Shown here piece by piece: positions 1-6,651 of a DNA stretch of 15,033 nt. The translations under genes and the position numbers were made by a program. How positions within the stretch are numbered: position 1 is the stretch's first letter; each line of letters opens with the position of its first letter. The stretch is from Quadrisphaera sp. (GTDB taxonomy: Bacteria; Actinomycetota; Actinomycetes; Actinomycetales; Quadrisphaeraceae): NCBI GenBank assembly GCA_029258695.1, contig JARIBR010000146.1, positions 1 through 15,033 of the forward strand, read 5' to 3'. Below the pieces are notes generated by a model. That model did no database searches. It saw nothing but the letters and a program-made list of their open reading frames with translations, and was not told where the DNA came from.

Positions 1-285
1 GTCTCCGCGGTCGTCGAGGTGGCCTACACCGGCACGGGCATCGAGCGGGTGGGGGTCGAGCTGCAGTGGCACTACCTGGGGACCGACGCGCGCGCCCACC
101 GCAGCGCCATCGTCTTCGTCGAGGGGCAGGAGACGCTGCCGTCCGAGGTCCGCGCCGGGGACGTCCTGACGTTCCCCGTGTTCTTCGACGTCCCGACCGA
201 GGCGATCGACGGCGGTGCCGTCCAGGTCGAGGTCGGCTACGACCCCGACGCCTACCAGGCGCGGTGGGCCGTCCCGTCGCCGTGA
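1..285 (+). CDS. C-terminal part of an unknown protein (5' end outside window)
   Basis: The frame is open from the first base of the window and ends at TGA 283-285, giving 94 visible residues. It is probably the tail of a longer gene rather than a complete gene starting at the GTG at position 19, because coding potential runs off the left edge and there is no ribosome site before that GTG. The visible part alternates hydrophobic and polar residues (for example VELQWHYLGTD and VLTFPVFFDVP), which suggests a beta-sandwich domain. There are no cysteines, transmembrane stretches or recognisable catalytic motifs. I do not recognise the family. It ends 63 bp before the MpaB-like gene on the same strand, with a possible hairpin between them. 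Confidence 0.6.
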   Translation, partial: VSAVVEVAYTGTGIERVGVELQWHYLGTDARAHRSAIVFVEGQETLPSEVRAGDVLTFPVFFDVPTEAIDGGAVQVEVGYDPDAYQARWAVPSP

Positions 286-324
286 CCGACCCTCCGGGGA
301 TCGGTCCCCTCCAGGATCCCGGGG
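284..324 (+). terminator. possible hairpin after the unknown gene
   Basis: GACCGA (284-289) can pair with TCGGTC (301-306). Alternatively GGGATC (297-302) can pair with GATCCC (315-320). Either could form right after the stop codon. There is no T-run, so termination is only a suggestion. Confidence 0.25.
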
Positions 325-336
325 TTCAGCACCAGC

Positions 337-342
337 GATGAT
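337..342 (+). promoter_or_regulatory. -10-like hexamer of a probable leaderless start (MpaB-like gene)
   Basis: GATGAT ends exactly 6 nt before the ATG at 349. The GGAG at 343-346 is only 2 nt from the start codon, too close to act as a normal Shine-Dalgarno. The spacing matches that seen before several other starts in this window. Confidence 0.35.
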
Positions 343-348
343 GGAGCC

Positions 349-1182
349 ATGGATCACGTGAGTGCCGAGAGGGTCTACCAGCACCTGGCCAGCGCGGAGA
401 TGTCGACCGACGTCCTCTTCGCCCACCAGATGGCCTACCTGCGCACCTTCGCCGCCCCGCGGGTCGCGCGCCTGCTCGCCCACACCGGGCACATCGAGCA
501 CGCCCCGACCAAGCGGGCCACGGACACCGGGCTGCTGCTCTACGAGCTCGTCCACCACGGCCTGGACAGCCCCCGCGGTGAGGAGGCGGTCACGGCCATC
601 AACCGCATGCACGGTCGGTGGAAGATCCGCAACGACGACTCCCTGTGGGTGCTGGGCACCTTCGTCGTCCCCACCGTCCGCTTCCTCGACCGCTTCGCCT
701 GGCGGCGGGTCACCGGCCAGGAGCGCGAGGCCATCGCGGCCTGGTACGCCGCGCTGGGCGAGCGGATGCTGCTGCACGACGTCCCCGCCACCTACGCCGA
801 CGTCGAGGACCTCGTCGACGGCTACGAGGCGCGCGAGCTCGAGCGGACGGACGAGGGGGACCGGTTGTTCGCCGCGTCCCTCCCGGTGAGCGCGGCCATG
901 CTCCCCTCACCCCTGCGGCGCTGGTCGAGGCCGCTCTTCGGGGTGCTCATCGACGAGCCGGCCCGCACCGCGCTCGCCCTGCCCACGCCGAACGCCGGGC
1001 TCACGGCGGCGGTGGTGGCCGGCATGTCCGCGCGCAGCATGCTCGAGCGGGTCCGCCCGGGACCCGGCTTCGTCAGCGGGGGCGCGTACGGCCCCTACCC
1101 CGACGGCTACGAGCTCCCCGACCTGGGAGTGGGCGACCAGGCGGTGCTGCGGCCCGACGATCAGCCGCGCGCGACCTCCTGA
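349..1182 (+). CDS. MpaB-family (DUF2236) oxygenase-like protein
   Basis: 277 aa. It resembles the DUF2236 / MpaB / rubber-oxygenase family, predicted haem-dependent oxygenases that include latex-clearing protein and the fungal ER-bound MpaB involved in mycophenolic acid synthesis. Visible signatures are an N-terminal helix with Y30 and R32, the stretch KRATDTG (55-61), then S74-P75-R76 followed by INRMHGRW (84-91), DDSLWVL (96-102) with a hydrophobic helix to about 113, and FAWRRVTGQE (116-125). This order, ending in a WYAALGERM segment, is typical of the MpaB-like subgroup. H69, H70 and H88 are candidate haem ligands, which is inference. No signal peptide is visible, so it is probably cytoplasmic or peripherally membrane-associated. 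The substrate is unknown. Its 3' end overlaps the opposite-strand gene by 22 bp. Confidence 0.8.
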   Translation: MDHVSAERVYQHLASAEMSTDVLFAHQMAYLRTFAAPRVARLLAHTGHIEHAPTKRATDTGLLLYELVHHGLDSPRGEEAVTAINRMHGRWKIRNDDSLWVLGTFVVPTVRFLDRFAWRRVTGQEREAIAAWYAALGERMLLHDVPATYADVEDLVDGYEARELERTDEGDRLFAASLPVSAAMLPSPLRRWSRPLFGVLIDEPARTALALPTPNAGLTAAVVAGMSARSMLERVRPGPGFVSGGAYGPYPDGYELPDLGVGDQAVLRPDDQPRATS

Positions 1183-2582
1183 GAGGACCGGCACCCGAAG
1201 AACCCCCGCTTGACGATCAGCTCGGCCACCTCGGGCGGCACCATCGAGCGCCAGCTCTCGTCGCCCGCGCCGATGCGCTTGAGGACGTCTCGGCTGAGGA
1301 TCGTCAGGTACTCCGGGGTGTAGTCGTCCAGGGCCACGAAGGAACCGCGACCTGCGAGGTAGTCGAACAGGGGCTGGAGCACCGGGCCCACCTCGAGGTC
1401 CTCCGCCGTGATGACCGGCCCGTCCTCGATGTCGACCATGGGGTAGACGAACAGCTTGAGGTGGTTCTTGAACAGCCGCCCGAAGCTCTCGAGGATGCCG
1501 CCCGGCAGGTGCGCGTGGTTCTCCTCGTCGAAGAGGTTCCGCAGCGAGGGCACGCCCATGACGATGCCGATGCGCTCCCGGGTGCGCCACGCCAGGTACG
1601 CCGCGAGACGGTGGTAGTCGTAGTAGTCCGAGATGAGCACCGTCTTGCCGCAGGCCGCCAAGAGGTCGACGCGGGCGAGGAAGTCCCGCCGGTCCACCTG
1701 CTCACCGCCGGCCAGCAGGTTGCGCATCGTCAGCTCGGTCAGCTCCAGGACCGGTGCGCCCGCGACCGCAGGGTCCTTCTCGAACGCCTTCCGGGCGGTG
1801 TCGAGCATCTCCAGGTTGACCACCGTCGGCGGGCGGAAGCTGCCCCGCTCGACGAGCACCGCGTGCTTGCGCAACGCCTCGGAGGGTTGGACGACCTCGC
1901 GGTCGGGTCCGAACATGGCCACGCCGGACAGGCCCAGGTGGACGAGCTCCATGGCCATGAGCCGGTTGTCCACGCGGCGGAACTCGATGCCGGAGAAGGA
2001 GATCATGTCGATCTCGATGCGCCCCGTCGACAGGCGGTCCAGCAGCGAGGCGACGAGCTTCTCCGGCTCGGCGCGCTCGTAGAAGGCCGCGTGCAGCAGG
2101 TTCACCCCGACGATCCCGAGGGCTTCCTGCTGCATGCCCGCGTCGTCGTCGAGCATCCGCACGTGCATGACGATCTGGGCCGGCTCGTCCATGGGGTGGG
2201 CTTGGAAGCGCACGCCCATCCAGCCGTGACACTCGTTGCCGCCGCGGTAGCTCCGGGCCACGACGGTGTCGGCGAAGGCGAAGAAGCAGGTGTCCTCGCC
2301 GCGGGCGGTGGACAGCCGGTCGATGTTGAGGTCGAGCTCGTGGTCGAGCATCGCCTGGAGGCGCTCGCGCGAGACGTAGCGCTCGGAGAGGCCGTAGACG
2401 GCGTCCGAGACGGCCATGTCGTACGCAGACATCGACTTGGCGATGGTGCCCGCGGCGCCTCCGGCCCGGAAGAACCAGCGCGCGACCTCCTGCCCGGCGC
2501 CGATCTCCGCCACCGTCCCGTACCAGCGCGGGTCGAGGTTGATCTTCAAGGCCTTCTGGAGCGTGTCCACGGCAGCGTCCAT
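1161..2582 (-). CDS. conserved protein of unknown function (473 aa)
   Basis: I recognise this as a widely distributed, well-conserved family of about 470 aa without a settled function; from memory, members often carry doubtful labels such as TonB-dependent receptor or nicotinate-nucleotide adenylyltransferase. The sequence supports neither: there is no signal peptide, beta-barrel pattern or nucleotidyltransferase HxGH motif. Conserved-looking blocks are LKINLDPRWYGTVAEIGAGQ (12-31), a GTIAKSMSAYDMAVSD block, FFAFADTVVARSYRGGNECH, QEALGIVGVNLLHAAFY, IEIDMISFSGIEF, and a C-terminal VLISDYYDYHRLAAYL block. It looks like a soluble cytoplasmic protein. The start at 2582 is chosen over the ATG at 2654 because GGGAGG lies 8 nt upstream and because the conserved block begins there. 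It converges with and overlaps the MpaB-like gene by 22 bp. Confidence 0.75.
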   Translation of the reverse strand: MDAAVDTLQKALKINLDPRWYGTVAEIGAGQEVARWFFRAGGAAGTIAKSMSAYDMAVSDAVYGLSERYVSRERLQAMLDHELDLNIDRLSTARGEDTCFFAFADTVVARSYRGGNECHGWMGVRFQAHPMDEPAQIVMHVRMLDDDAGMQQEALGIVGVNLLHAAFYERAEPEKLVASLLDRLSTGRIEIDMISFSGIEFRRVDNRLMAMELVHLGLSGVAMFGPDREVVQPSEALRKHAVLVERGSFRPPTVVNLEMLDTARKAFEKDPAVAGAPVLELTELTMRNLLAGGEQVDRRDFLARVDLLAACGKTVLISDYYDYHRLAAYLAWRTRERIGIVMGVPSLRNLFDEENHAHLPGGILESFGRLFKNHLKLFVYPMVDIEDGPVITAEDLEVGPVLQPLFDYLAGRGSFVALDDYTPEYLTILSRDVLKRIGAGDESWRSMVPPEVAELIVKRGFFGCRSSQEVARG

Positions 2583-2590
2583 GCGGGCGC

Positions 2591-2596
2591 CCTCCC
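2591..2596 (-). promoter_or_regulatory. Shine-Dalgarno deciding the start of the 473-aa protein
   Basis: GGGAGG on the minus strand, 8 nt before ATG 2582-2580. It sits inside the longer open frame from 2654 and argues that translation begins at 2582. Confidence 0.7.
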
Positions 2597-2749
2597 TCTC
2601 GGTGCGTCGTCGGTCGAGCGGCTGCAGCACGGTCACGTCCTCAGCCATCGGCACGCGCGACGTCCGTCCTGAGGCGCGCGGGCCGATGGCGCCGGAGTGG
2701 TCCGAAGGTAGGGCATCGCGGGCGGCGACGCCGCGCGGCCGTGCGCCGC

Positions 2750-2755
2750 CACACT
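2750..2755 (+). promoter_or_regulatory. -10-like hexamer of a probable leaderless start (P1 peptidase)
   Basis: CACACT ends 6 nt before GTG 2762. No purine-rich ribosome site is present upstream of any of the nearby in-frame GTG codons (2741, 2759, 2762). The hexamer therefore favours 2762. Confidence 0.35.
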
Positions 2756-2761
2756 GGTGTG

Positions 2762-3808
2762 GTGACCACCGACCCCGCGCCGCGCCGCAGCAGCATCACC
2801 GACGTGGCGGGGGTGAGGGTGGGGCAGGTCACCCGCCGCGGCGACGGATGGCTGACCGGGGTCACGGCGGTGGTCCCGCCGCCGGGCACCGTCGCCGGGG
2901 TGGACGTGCGCGGCGGGGGGCCGGGGACGCACGAGAGCGACGCGCTGGACCCGACGACCCTGGTGCCCACCGCGGACGCCGTGGTCCTCACCGGCGGCAG
3001 CGCCTACGGCCTGGTCGCCGCCCACGGTGCGGCCCGGTGGTGCGAGGAGCAGGGCCGCGGCTTCCCCGTGGGCGCGCTGCCCGAGCACGTGGTGCCGATC
3101 GTGCCGGCCGCGACCCTGTTCGACCTGGGCCGCGGTGGTGACTTCGGGGCCCGCCCCACCGAGGACGACGGCTACCGGGCTGCGCTCGCTGCTGCGTCCC
3201 CGGCAGGCTCGGAGGTCGAGCGTGGCGGGGTCGGCGCGGGCACCGGCGCCGTGGTGGGCGGGCGCTTCGCCGGCGGGGTCGGGAGCGCCAGCGTCGTGGT
3301 GACGCTCGACGGCGACGGCGACGGCGACGGCGGTGGCGATCGCGGACCCACCGTGGTCGTCGGGGCCCTGGCCGCGGTGAACGCCCGCGGCGTGCCGACC
3401 CGCGGAGCGCCCTCGGACGCTGGCAGTGCTGGCAATGCTGGCAGTGCTGGCGGCAGCGATGCTGCGGCGACCAGCACGGTCCCCACGCCCCTGAACACCA
3501 CGCTGGTGGTCGTCGCCACCGATGCGGCCCTCGACCCGGCGGAGGTCTCGCGGACGGCGACCGCCAGCCACGACGGCGTGGCACGAGCGCTCGACCCGGC
3601 CCACACGATGCTCGACGGTGACACCGTCTTCGCGCTGGCCACCGGCGCGGTGGCGCTCCCGGCCGATCGCGCCGCCCGGGTGGCGGCGGTCGTCGCGGTG
3701 CAGAGCGCCGCCGCACGAGCCGTGCGCGCCGCGGTGCTCGACGCTGTCGTCAGCGCGCAGCCCGTGCTCCTCGGCGACGGCACGACGCTGCCCGTCTGGC
3801 CCGGGTGA
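2762..3808 (+). CDS. P1-family (S58) self-processing peptidase, DmpA/NylC-like
   Basis: 348 aa from GTG 2762; in-frame GTGs at 2741 and 2759 are alternatives. Members of this N-terminal nucleophile family (DmpA aminopeptidase, NylC nylon-oligomer hydrolase) are made as inactive precursors and cut themselves into alpha and beta chains, freeing a Thr or Ser nucleophile. Visible here are the N-terminal SITDVAGVRVGQ, the GGGPGTHESDAL segment, VLTGGSAYGL, GVGAGTGAVVGG, and the cleavage region LNTTLVVVATDA. By analogy with NylC, cleavage should fall between N245 and T246, with T246 the nucleophile. Two low-complexity inserts lie in the alpha part: a Gly-Asp run and an Ala-Gly-Ser repeat at residues 220-231, just before the cleavage site. 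No signal peptide. It converges on the cupin gene with a 13-bp gap. The substrate, probably a peptide or amide, cannot be told. Confidence 0.88.
   Translation: MTTDPAPRRSSITDVAGVRVGQVTRRGDGWLTGVTAVVPPPGTVAGVDVRGGGPGTHESDALDPTTLVPTADAVVLTGGSAYGLVAAHGAARWCEEQGRGFPVGALPEHVVPIVPAATLFDLGRGGDFGARPTEDDGYRAALAAASPAGSEVERGGVGAGTGAVVGGRFAGGVGSASVVVTLDGDGDGDGGGDRGPTVVVGALAAVNARGVPTRGAPSDAGSAGNAGSAGGSDAAATSTVPTPLNTTLVVVATDAALDPAEVSRTATASHDGVARALDPAHTMLDGDTVFALATGAVALPADRAARVAAVVAVQSAAARAVRAAVLDAVVSAQPVLLGDGTTLPVWPG
3308..3331 (+). repeat. (GACGGC)x4 tandem repeat inside the P1 peptidase gene
   Basis: Four copies of a 6-bp unit encode alternating Asp-Gly, followed by more Gly and Asp codons. It probably encodes a flexible surface loop and is a candidate slippage site that stays in frame. 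Confidence 0.8.
3419..3454 (+). repeat. 9-bp tandem repeat (about 4 copies of GCTGGCAGT) inside the P1 peptidase gene
   Basis: Units GCTGGCAGT, GCTGGCAAT, GCTGGCAGT and GCTGGCGGC encode AGS, AGN, AGS and AGG. The repeat precedes the predicted self-cleavage site by about 14 codons and probably lengthens the flexible end of the alpha chain. Confidence 0.85.
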
Positions 3809-3821
3809 GGCGGGCCGGGTC

Positions 3822-4172
3822 TCAGCTGCCGGCGGGAGCGTCCCGGTCGTGCACCTGCGCGGGCGGGTGGGTGGCCTCGACGGCGGTGAAGGCCTCGGTG
3901 ATGCGGTAGGTGTGCCGGGCGCCCTTCGGGACCACCCAGGAGTCCCCGGCCCCGAGGACCACGGTCTGCCCCTCGCTGTGCAGCTCAGCCCGCCCGGCGA
4001 TGACGTACCCGACGGTCTCGTAGTCACGAGAGACCTCCGCGGCAGGTTCAGCGGCCGGCTGGTCGCGCCACATCCGCATGCTCACCGAGCTGCCGCCGGC
4101 CAGGTACACCTGGCCCATGCCGCCGGTCGGGGAGTGGTCGCTGTCCACCTTGGTGATCGTCGTGTCTGCCAT
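3822..4172 (-). CDS. small cupin-domain protein
   Basis: 116 aa, a single conserved-barrel (cupin 2) domain. The first cupin motif is seen around SRDYETVGYVIAGRAELHSEG, with acidic/aromatic residues where metal-binding histidines often sit. The second is GDSWVVPKGARHTYRI, keeping the conserved Pro, Gly and His. Such single-domain cupins bind a metal or small ligand, or act as isomerases or dioxygenases; no specific activity can be assigned. The protein is soluble and cytoplasmic. Its start overlaps the 3' end of the DUF998 gene in another frame on the same strand by 125 bp, and it has its own -10-like hexamer TAGCGT inside that gene. It converges with the P1 peptidase gene. Confidence 0.8.
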   Translation of the reverse strand: MADTTITKVDSDHSPTGGMGQVYLAGGSSVSMRMWRDQPAAEPAAEVSRDYETVGYVIAGRAELHSEGQTVVLGAGDSWVVPKGARHTYRITEAFTAVEATHPPAQVHDRDAPAGS

Positions 4173-4959
4173 GGCTCGACGCTAGCGCGGGCCGAGGTGG
4201 CTCGCCAGGGGCGCCGACCGTCCGGCCCGGCTCGCCGACCAGCACGGCAGGGCCTCGGGTGAGCGCCGTCCGCAGCGCGTGGTGGACCAGGCACGTCCCG
4301 GTGAGCAGCTGCCAGCCGGTGACCGCGTACAGGGAGGCGCGCTGCACCAGACCGACGACCGACGAGCCGTGGGCGACCGGCACCGCGAGCCCCGCGACGA
4401 GCGCGACCAGCCCGGCGGTGCTGCTCGCGCGGCGCGAGACGCCGCCTGCGGGCCCGAGGTGCGGGCTGCGACCGGTCACCAGGGCGGCGAGCGCGGCAGC
4501 GGCGACCGCCAGGCTGGCGCAGGCACCGTGCAGCGTGTGGCGCGCCGGCGAGGAGGCGTCGGCCCCGTGGAAGACGCCCACCCCCACCATGGCGAGGCCG
4601 TACACGCCGGCCAGCGCACGCAGCGCTGGACGGCTCCGGGCCCTGGGCATCGCCATCGCCCCAGCGGTGACCAGGAGTCCCTGGCTGACGAAGCCGGCGT
4701 TCATCACCGCGTGGCGAGGCGAGAAGATGTCCCGGCCCGCGAAGCGCGTGCGCTGGGGGACGCCCAGGTCGGAGACGTAGCGGCCCACGCGCGAGTACCG
4801 CGGCGCGGTCCACGAGCGTGCCGCGGCCTGCTCCGCGAGCAGGAACGTGGCCCCCGCCGACGCCAGGCTGGCGCCGACGAGCGCGGTCCGCGCGGGTGCG
4901 GCTCCGGCTCCGGCTCCGGCGCGGGGACGGCCGGCGGCTCCCTGGCGTCCACCTCTCAC
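4048..4959 (-). CDS. DUF998-family membrane protein
   Basis: 303 aa from GTG 4959. Six hydrophobic helices are visible at about 25-42, 84-104, 113-131, 143-163, 178-198 and 205-225. The DUF998 signature is present: YVSDLG (61-66) in the first loop and FSPRHAVMNAGF (79-90) leading into helix 2, then FHGAD after helix 3 and RHTLHG before helix 4. The family is of unknown function and integral to the inner membrane. The frame is open far upstream, antisense to the monooxygenase gene, so the start must be chosen: GTG 4959 has CACAGT 6 nt upstream. The last 40 or so residues (Arg/Gly/His-rich) overlap the cupin gene in another frame and do not look like conserved domain sequence, so a late frameshift or sequence error near 4180-4230 is possible. 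Confidence 0.72.
   Translation of the reverse strand: MRGGRQGAAGRPRAGAGAGAAPARTALVGASLASAGATFLLAEQAAARSWTAPRYSRVGRYVSDLGVPQRTRFAGRDIFSPRHAVMNAGFVSQGLLVTAGAMAMPRARSRPALRALAGVYGLAMVGVGVFHGADASSPARHTLHGACASLAVAAAALAALVTGRSPHLGPAGGVSRRASSTAGLVALVAGLAVPVAHGSSVVGLVQRASLYAVTGWQLLTGTCLVHHALRTALTRGPAVLVGEPGRTVGAPGEPPRPALASSHGRHDDHQGGQRPLPDRRHGPGVPGRRQLGEHADVARPAGR
4179..4184 (-). promoter_or_regulatory. -10-like hexamer of a probable leaderless start (cupin gene)
   Basis: TAGCGT on the minus strand ends 6 nt before ATG 4172 and fits TANNNT. There is no credible Shine-Dalgarno. It lies within the DUF998 coding frame, so the cupin gene may be transcribed separately. Confidence 0.45.
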
Positions 4960-4965
4960 GAGGGG

Positions 4966-4971
4966 ACTGTG
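4966..4971 (-). promoter_or_regulatory. -10-like hexamer of a probable leaderless start (DUF998 gene)
   Basis: CACAGT on the minus strand ends 6 nt before GTG 4959. No Shine-Dalgarno precedes that codon. The hexamer is the main reason for choosing this start in a frame open for more than 1.5 kb upstream. Confidence 0.35.
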
Positions 4972-5124
4972 CACCAGCTGGCCCGAGCGCGCTCGTCGTC
5001 GGAGGTCCGGGGCGTCAGCGCCGACAGGAGCTGGCTGGAGCGGGCGGGCGGGCGGGCCGGCGGGCGCAGGCAGGACGTGGGCCCAGCGGCAGCGTCCGGC
5101 CTCGCCGGGACGCGCTGCTCGTGA

Positions 5125-5130
5125 TGGGCT
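5125..5130 (+). promoter_or_regulatory. weak -10-like hexamer before the monooxygenase gene
   Basis: TGGGCT ends 6 nt before ATG 5137. It keeps only the first and last T of TANNNT, so it is the weakest of the set, but the spacing is the same and no good Shine-Dalgarno is present. Confidence 0.25.
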
Positions 5131-5136
5131 GGTGCC

Positions 5137-6651
5137 ATGGAGAAACCATCCGATGTCGCCGAGCACCTGGACGTGGTGGTCGTCGGGGCTGGCCTGTCCG
5201 GGGTGGGTCTCGCGGCACGACTGCGCCGACGTCGGCCCGGGGACTCCCTCGCGGTCCTGGAGACCCGGGACGCCCTCGGGGGGACGTGGGACCTCTTCCG
5301 CTACCCCGGCGTGCGCTCGGACTCCGACATGTTCACCTTCGCCTACCGCGACCACCCGTGGACGGGGGAGCGCTCGCTCGCCCCCGGCGAGGTGATCCGC
5401 GACTACGTCGCCGACGTCGCGCGGCGCACCGGCGTCGACGCCCTGATCCGCTACCGCCACCGCCTGGTGAGCGCGGACTTCTCCTCCGTCGACGCGCGCT
5501 GGAGGCTCGTCGTCGAGCGCACCGGTGACGACGGGAGCGCAGACCTCGTCACCCTCACCACGTCCTTCCTCGTCGCCGCGACCGGCTACTACCGCTACGA
5601 CCGCGGGTACACCCCGGAGCTGCCCGGCCTGGGCGACTTCGACGGGACCGTGGTGCACCCGCAGGCGTGGCCGGACGACCTCGACGTCAGCGGTCGGCGC
5701 GTGCTGGTCGTCGGCAGCGGCGCCACGGCCGTCACCCTGGTCCCGGCGCTGACCGGCTCCGCCGGGCACGTGACCATGCTGCAGCGCTCCCCGAGCTACG
5801 TGCTCTCCCTGCCCGGCGTCGACCGCAGCGCCCTGCGGATCCGGGAGCGCTGGCCGGGGCCTCTCGGCAACCTCGTCGTCCGCTGGCGCAACCTGCTGCG
5901 TGCCATCACGCTCTACCAGCTCTCCCGCCACCGGCCGGAGCGGATCAGGGCGATGCTCCTGTCCCAGGTGCGACGCGCGCTGCCGCCGCGCCCGGACGCG
6001 GGGTACGACGTGGACGTCGACTTCACCCCCGACTACGACCCGTGGGACCAGCGCCTGTGCATGGTGCCCGACGGAGACCTGTTCGCCGCGCTGCGCGGAC
6101 CGGGGGCCAGCGTCGTGACCGACCGCATCGAGACCTTCACGAGCGGCGGCGTCCGGCTGGCCTCCGGCCGGGAGCTGCCCGCGGACGTCGTCGTCACCGC
6201 GACGGGGCTGACGCTGCAGCTCTTCGGGGGCGCGTCGCTCAGCGTGGACGGTCAGCAGGTCGACGTCCCCTCGGCCGTCGCCTTTCGGGGGGCGATGCTC
6301 TCGGGCGTGCCGAACCTGGTCTTCGTCGTCGGGTACACCAACAACTCGTGGACCCTCAAGGTGGACCTCGTGGGGGACTTCCTCCTGCGGCTGCTGCGCC
6401 GCATGACCGCGCGGGGCGCGGCCAGCGTCGTCCCCACCGACCCGCCCACCCGGGACCTGCGCCCGCTCATGGACCTCGAGGCCGGGTACGTGCGCCGGGG
6501 GAGCCACCTCATGCCGCGCACCGGCCCCCGGGCGCCGTGGCGGGTACGCCAGAACTTCTTCACCGACCTCGTCGCGCTGCGGTGGTGGCCGGTGCGCTCG
6601 CGCCGACTGACCTTCGCCGGGAGCGGCGCGGCCAGCGGGAGCAGCCGGTGA
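5137..6651 (+). CDS. EthA-like flavin-containing Baeyer-Villiger monooxygenase
   Basis: 504 aa. Class B flavoprotein monooxygenase: it uses FAD and NADPH to insert oxygen into ketones (Baeyer-Villiger) or oxidise heteroatoms. The FAD motif GAGLSG is at 17-22, followed by GGTWDLFRYPGVRSDSDM. The Baeyer-Villiger fingerprint FxGxxxHxxxW is intact (F168, G170, H174, W178, with P179). The NADPH motif is GSGATA at 193-198. Long blocks match what I recall of Mycobacterium tuberculosis EthA, for example YDPWDQRLCMVPDGDLF, SGRELPADVVVTATGL and GYTNNSWTLK, so it is closer to EthA/MymA than to cyclohexanone monooxygenase. Predicted cytoplasmic. The stop overlaps the start of a short-chain dehydrogenase gene (GTGA), giving a coupled two-gene operon. 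No EthR-like TetR gene is adjacent. The native substrate is unknown. Confidence 0.93.
   Translation: MEKPSDVAEHLDVVVVGAGLSGVGLAARLRRRRPGDSLAVLETRDALGGTWDLFRYPGVRSDSDMFTFAYRDHPWTGERSLAPGEVIRDYVADVARRTGVDALIRYRHRLVSADFSSVDARWRLVVERTGDDGSADLVTLTTSFLVAATGYYRYDRGYTPELPGLGDFDGTVVHPQAWPDDLDVSGRRVLVVGSGATAVTLVPALTGSAGHVTMLQRSPSYVLSLPGVDRSALRIRERWPGPLGNLVVRWRNLLRAITLYQLSRHRPERIRAMLLSQVRRALPPRPDAGYDVDVDFTPDYDPWDQRLCMVPDGDLFAALRGPGASVVTDRIETFTSGGVRLASGRELPADVVVTATGLTLQLFGGASLSVDGQQVDVPSAVAFRGAMLSGVPNLVFVVGYTNNSWTLKVDLVGDFLLRLLRRMTARGAASVVPTDPPTRDLRPLMDLEAGYVRRGSHLMPRTGPRAPWRVRQNFFTDLVALRWWPVRSRRLTFAGSGAASGSSR

Noticed and set aside
2583..2654. N-terminal extension of the 473-aa protein to ATG 2654
   Set aside because: The extra 24 residues look non-conserved, and GGGAGG sits 8 nt before the internal ATG at 2582.
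618..2672. 684-aa open frame on the + strand
   Set aside because: It is antisense to the conserved 473-aa gene and out of frame with the MpaB-like gene; its composition (Arg, His, Asp-rich) is that of a GC-rich shadow frame.
4960..6507. Upstream part of the long minus-strand frame containing the DUF998 protein
   Set aside because: This part is antisense to the well-supported EthA-like gene and is just absence of stop codons in GC-rich DNA.
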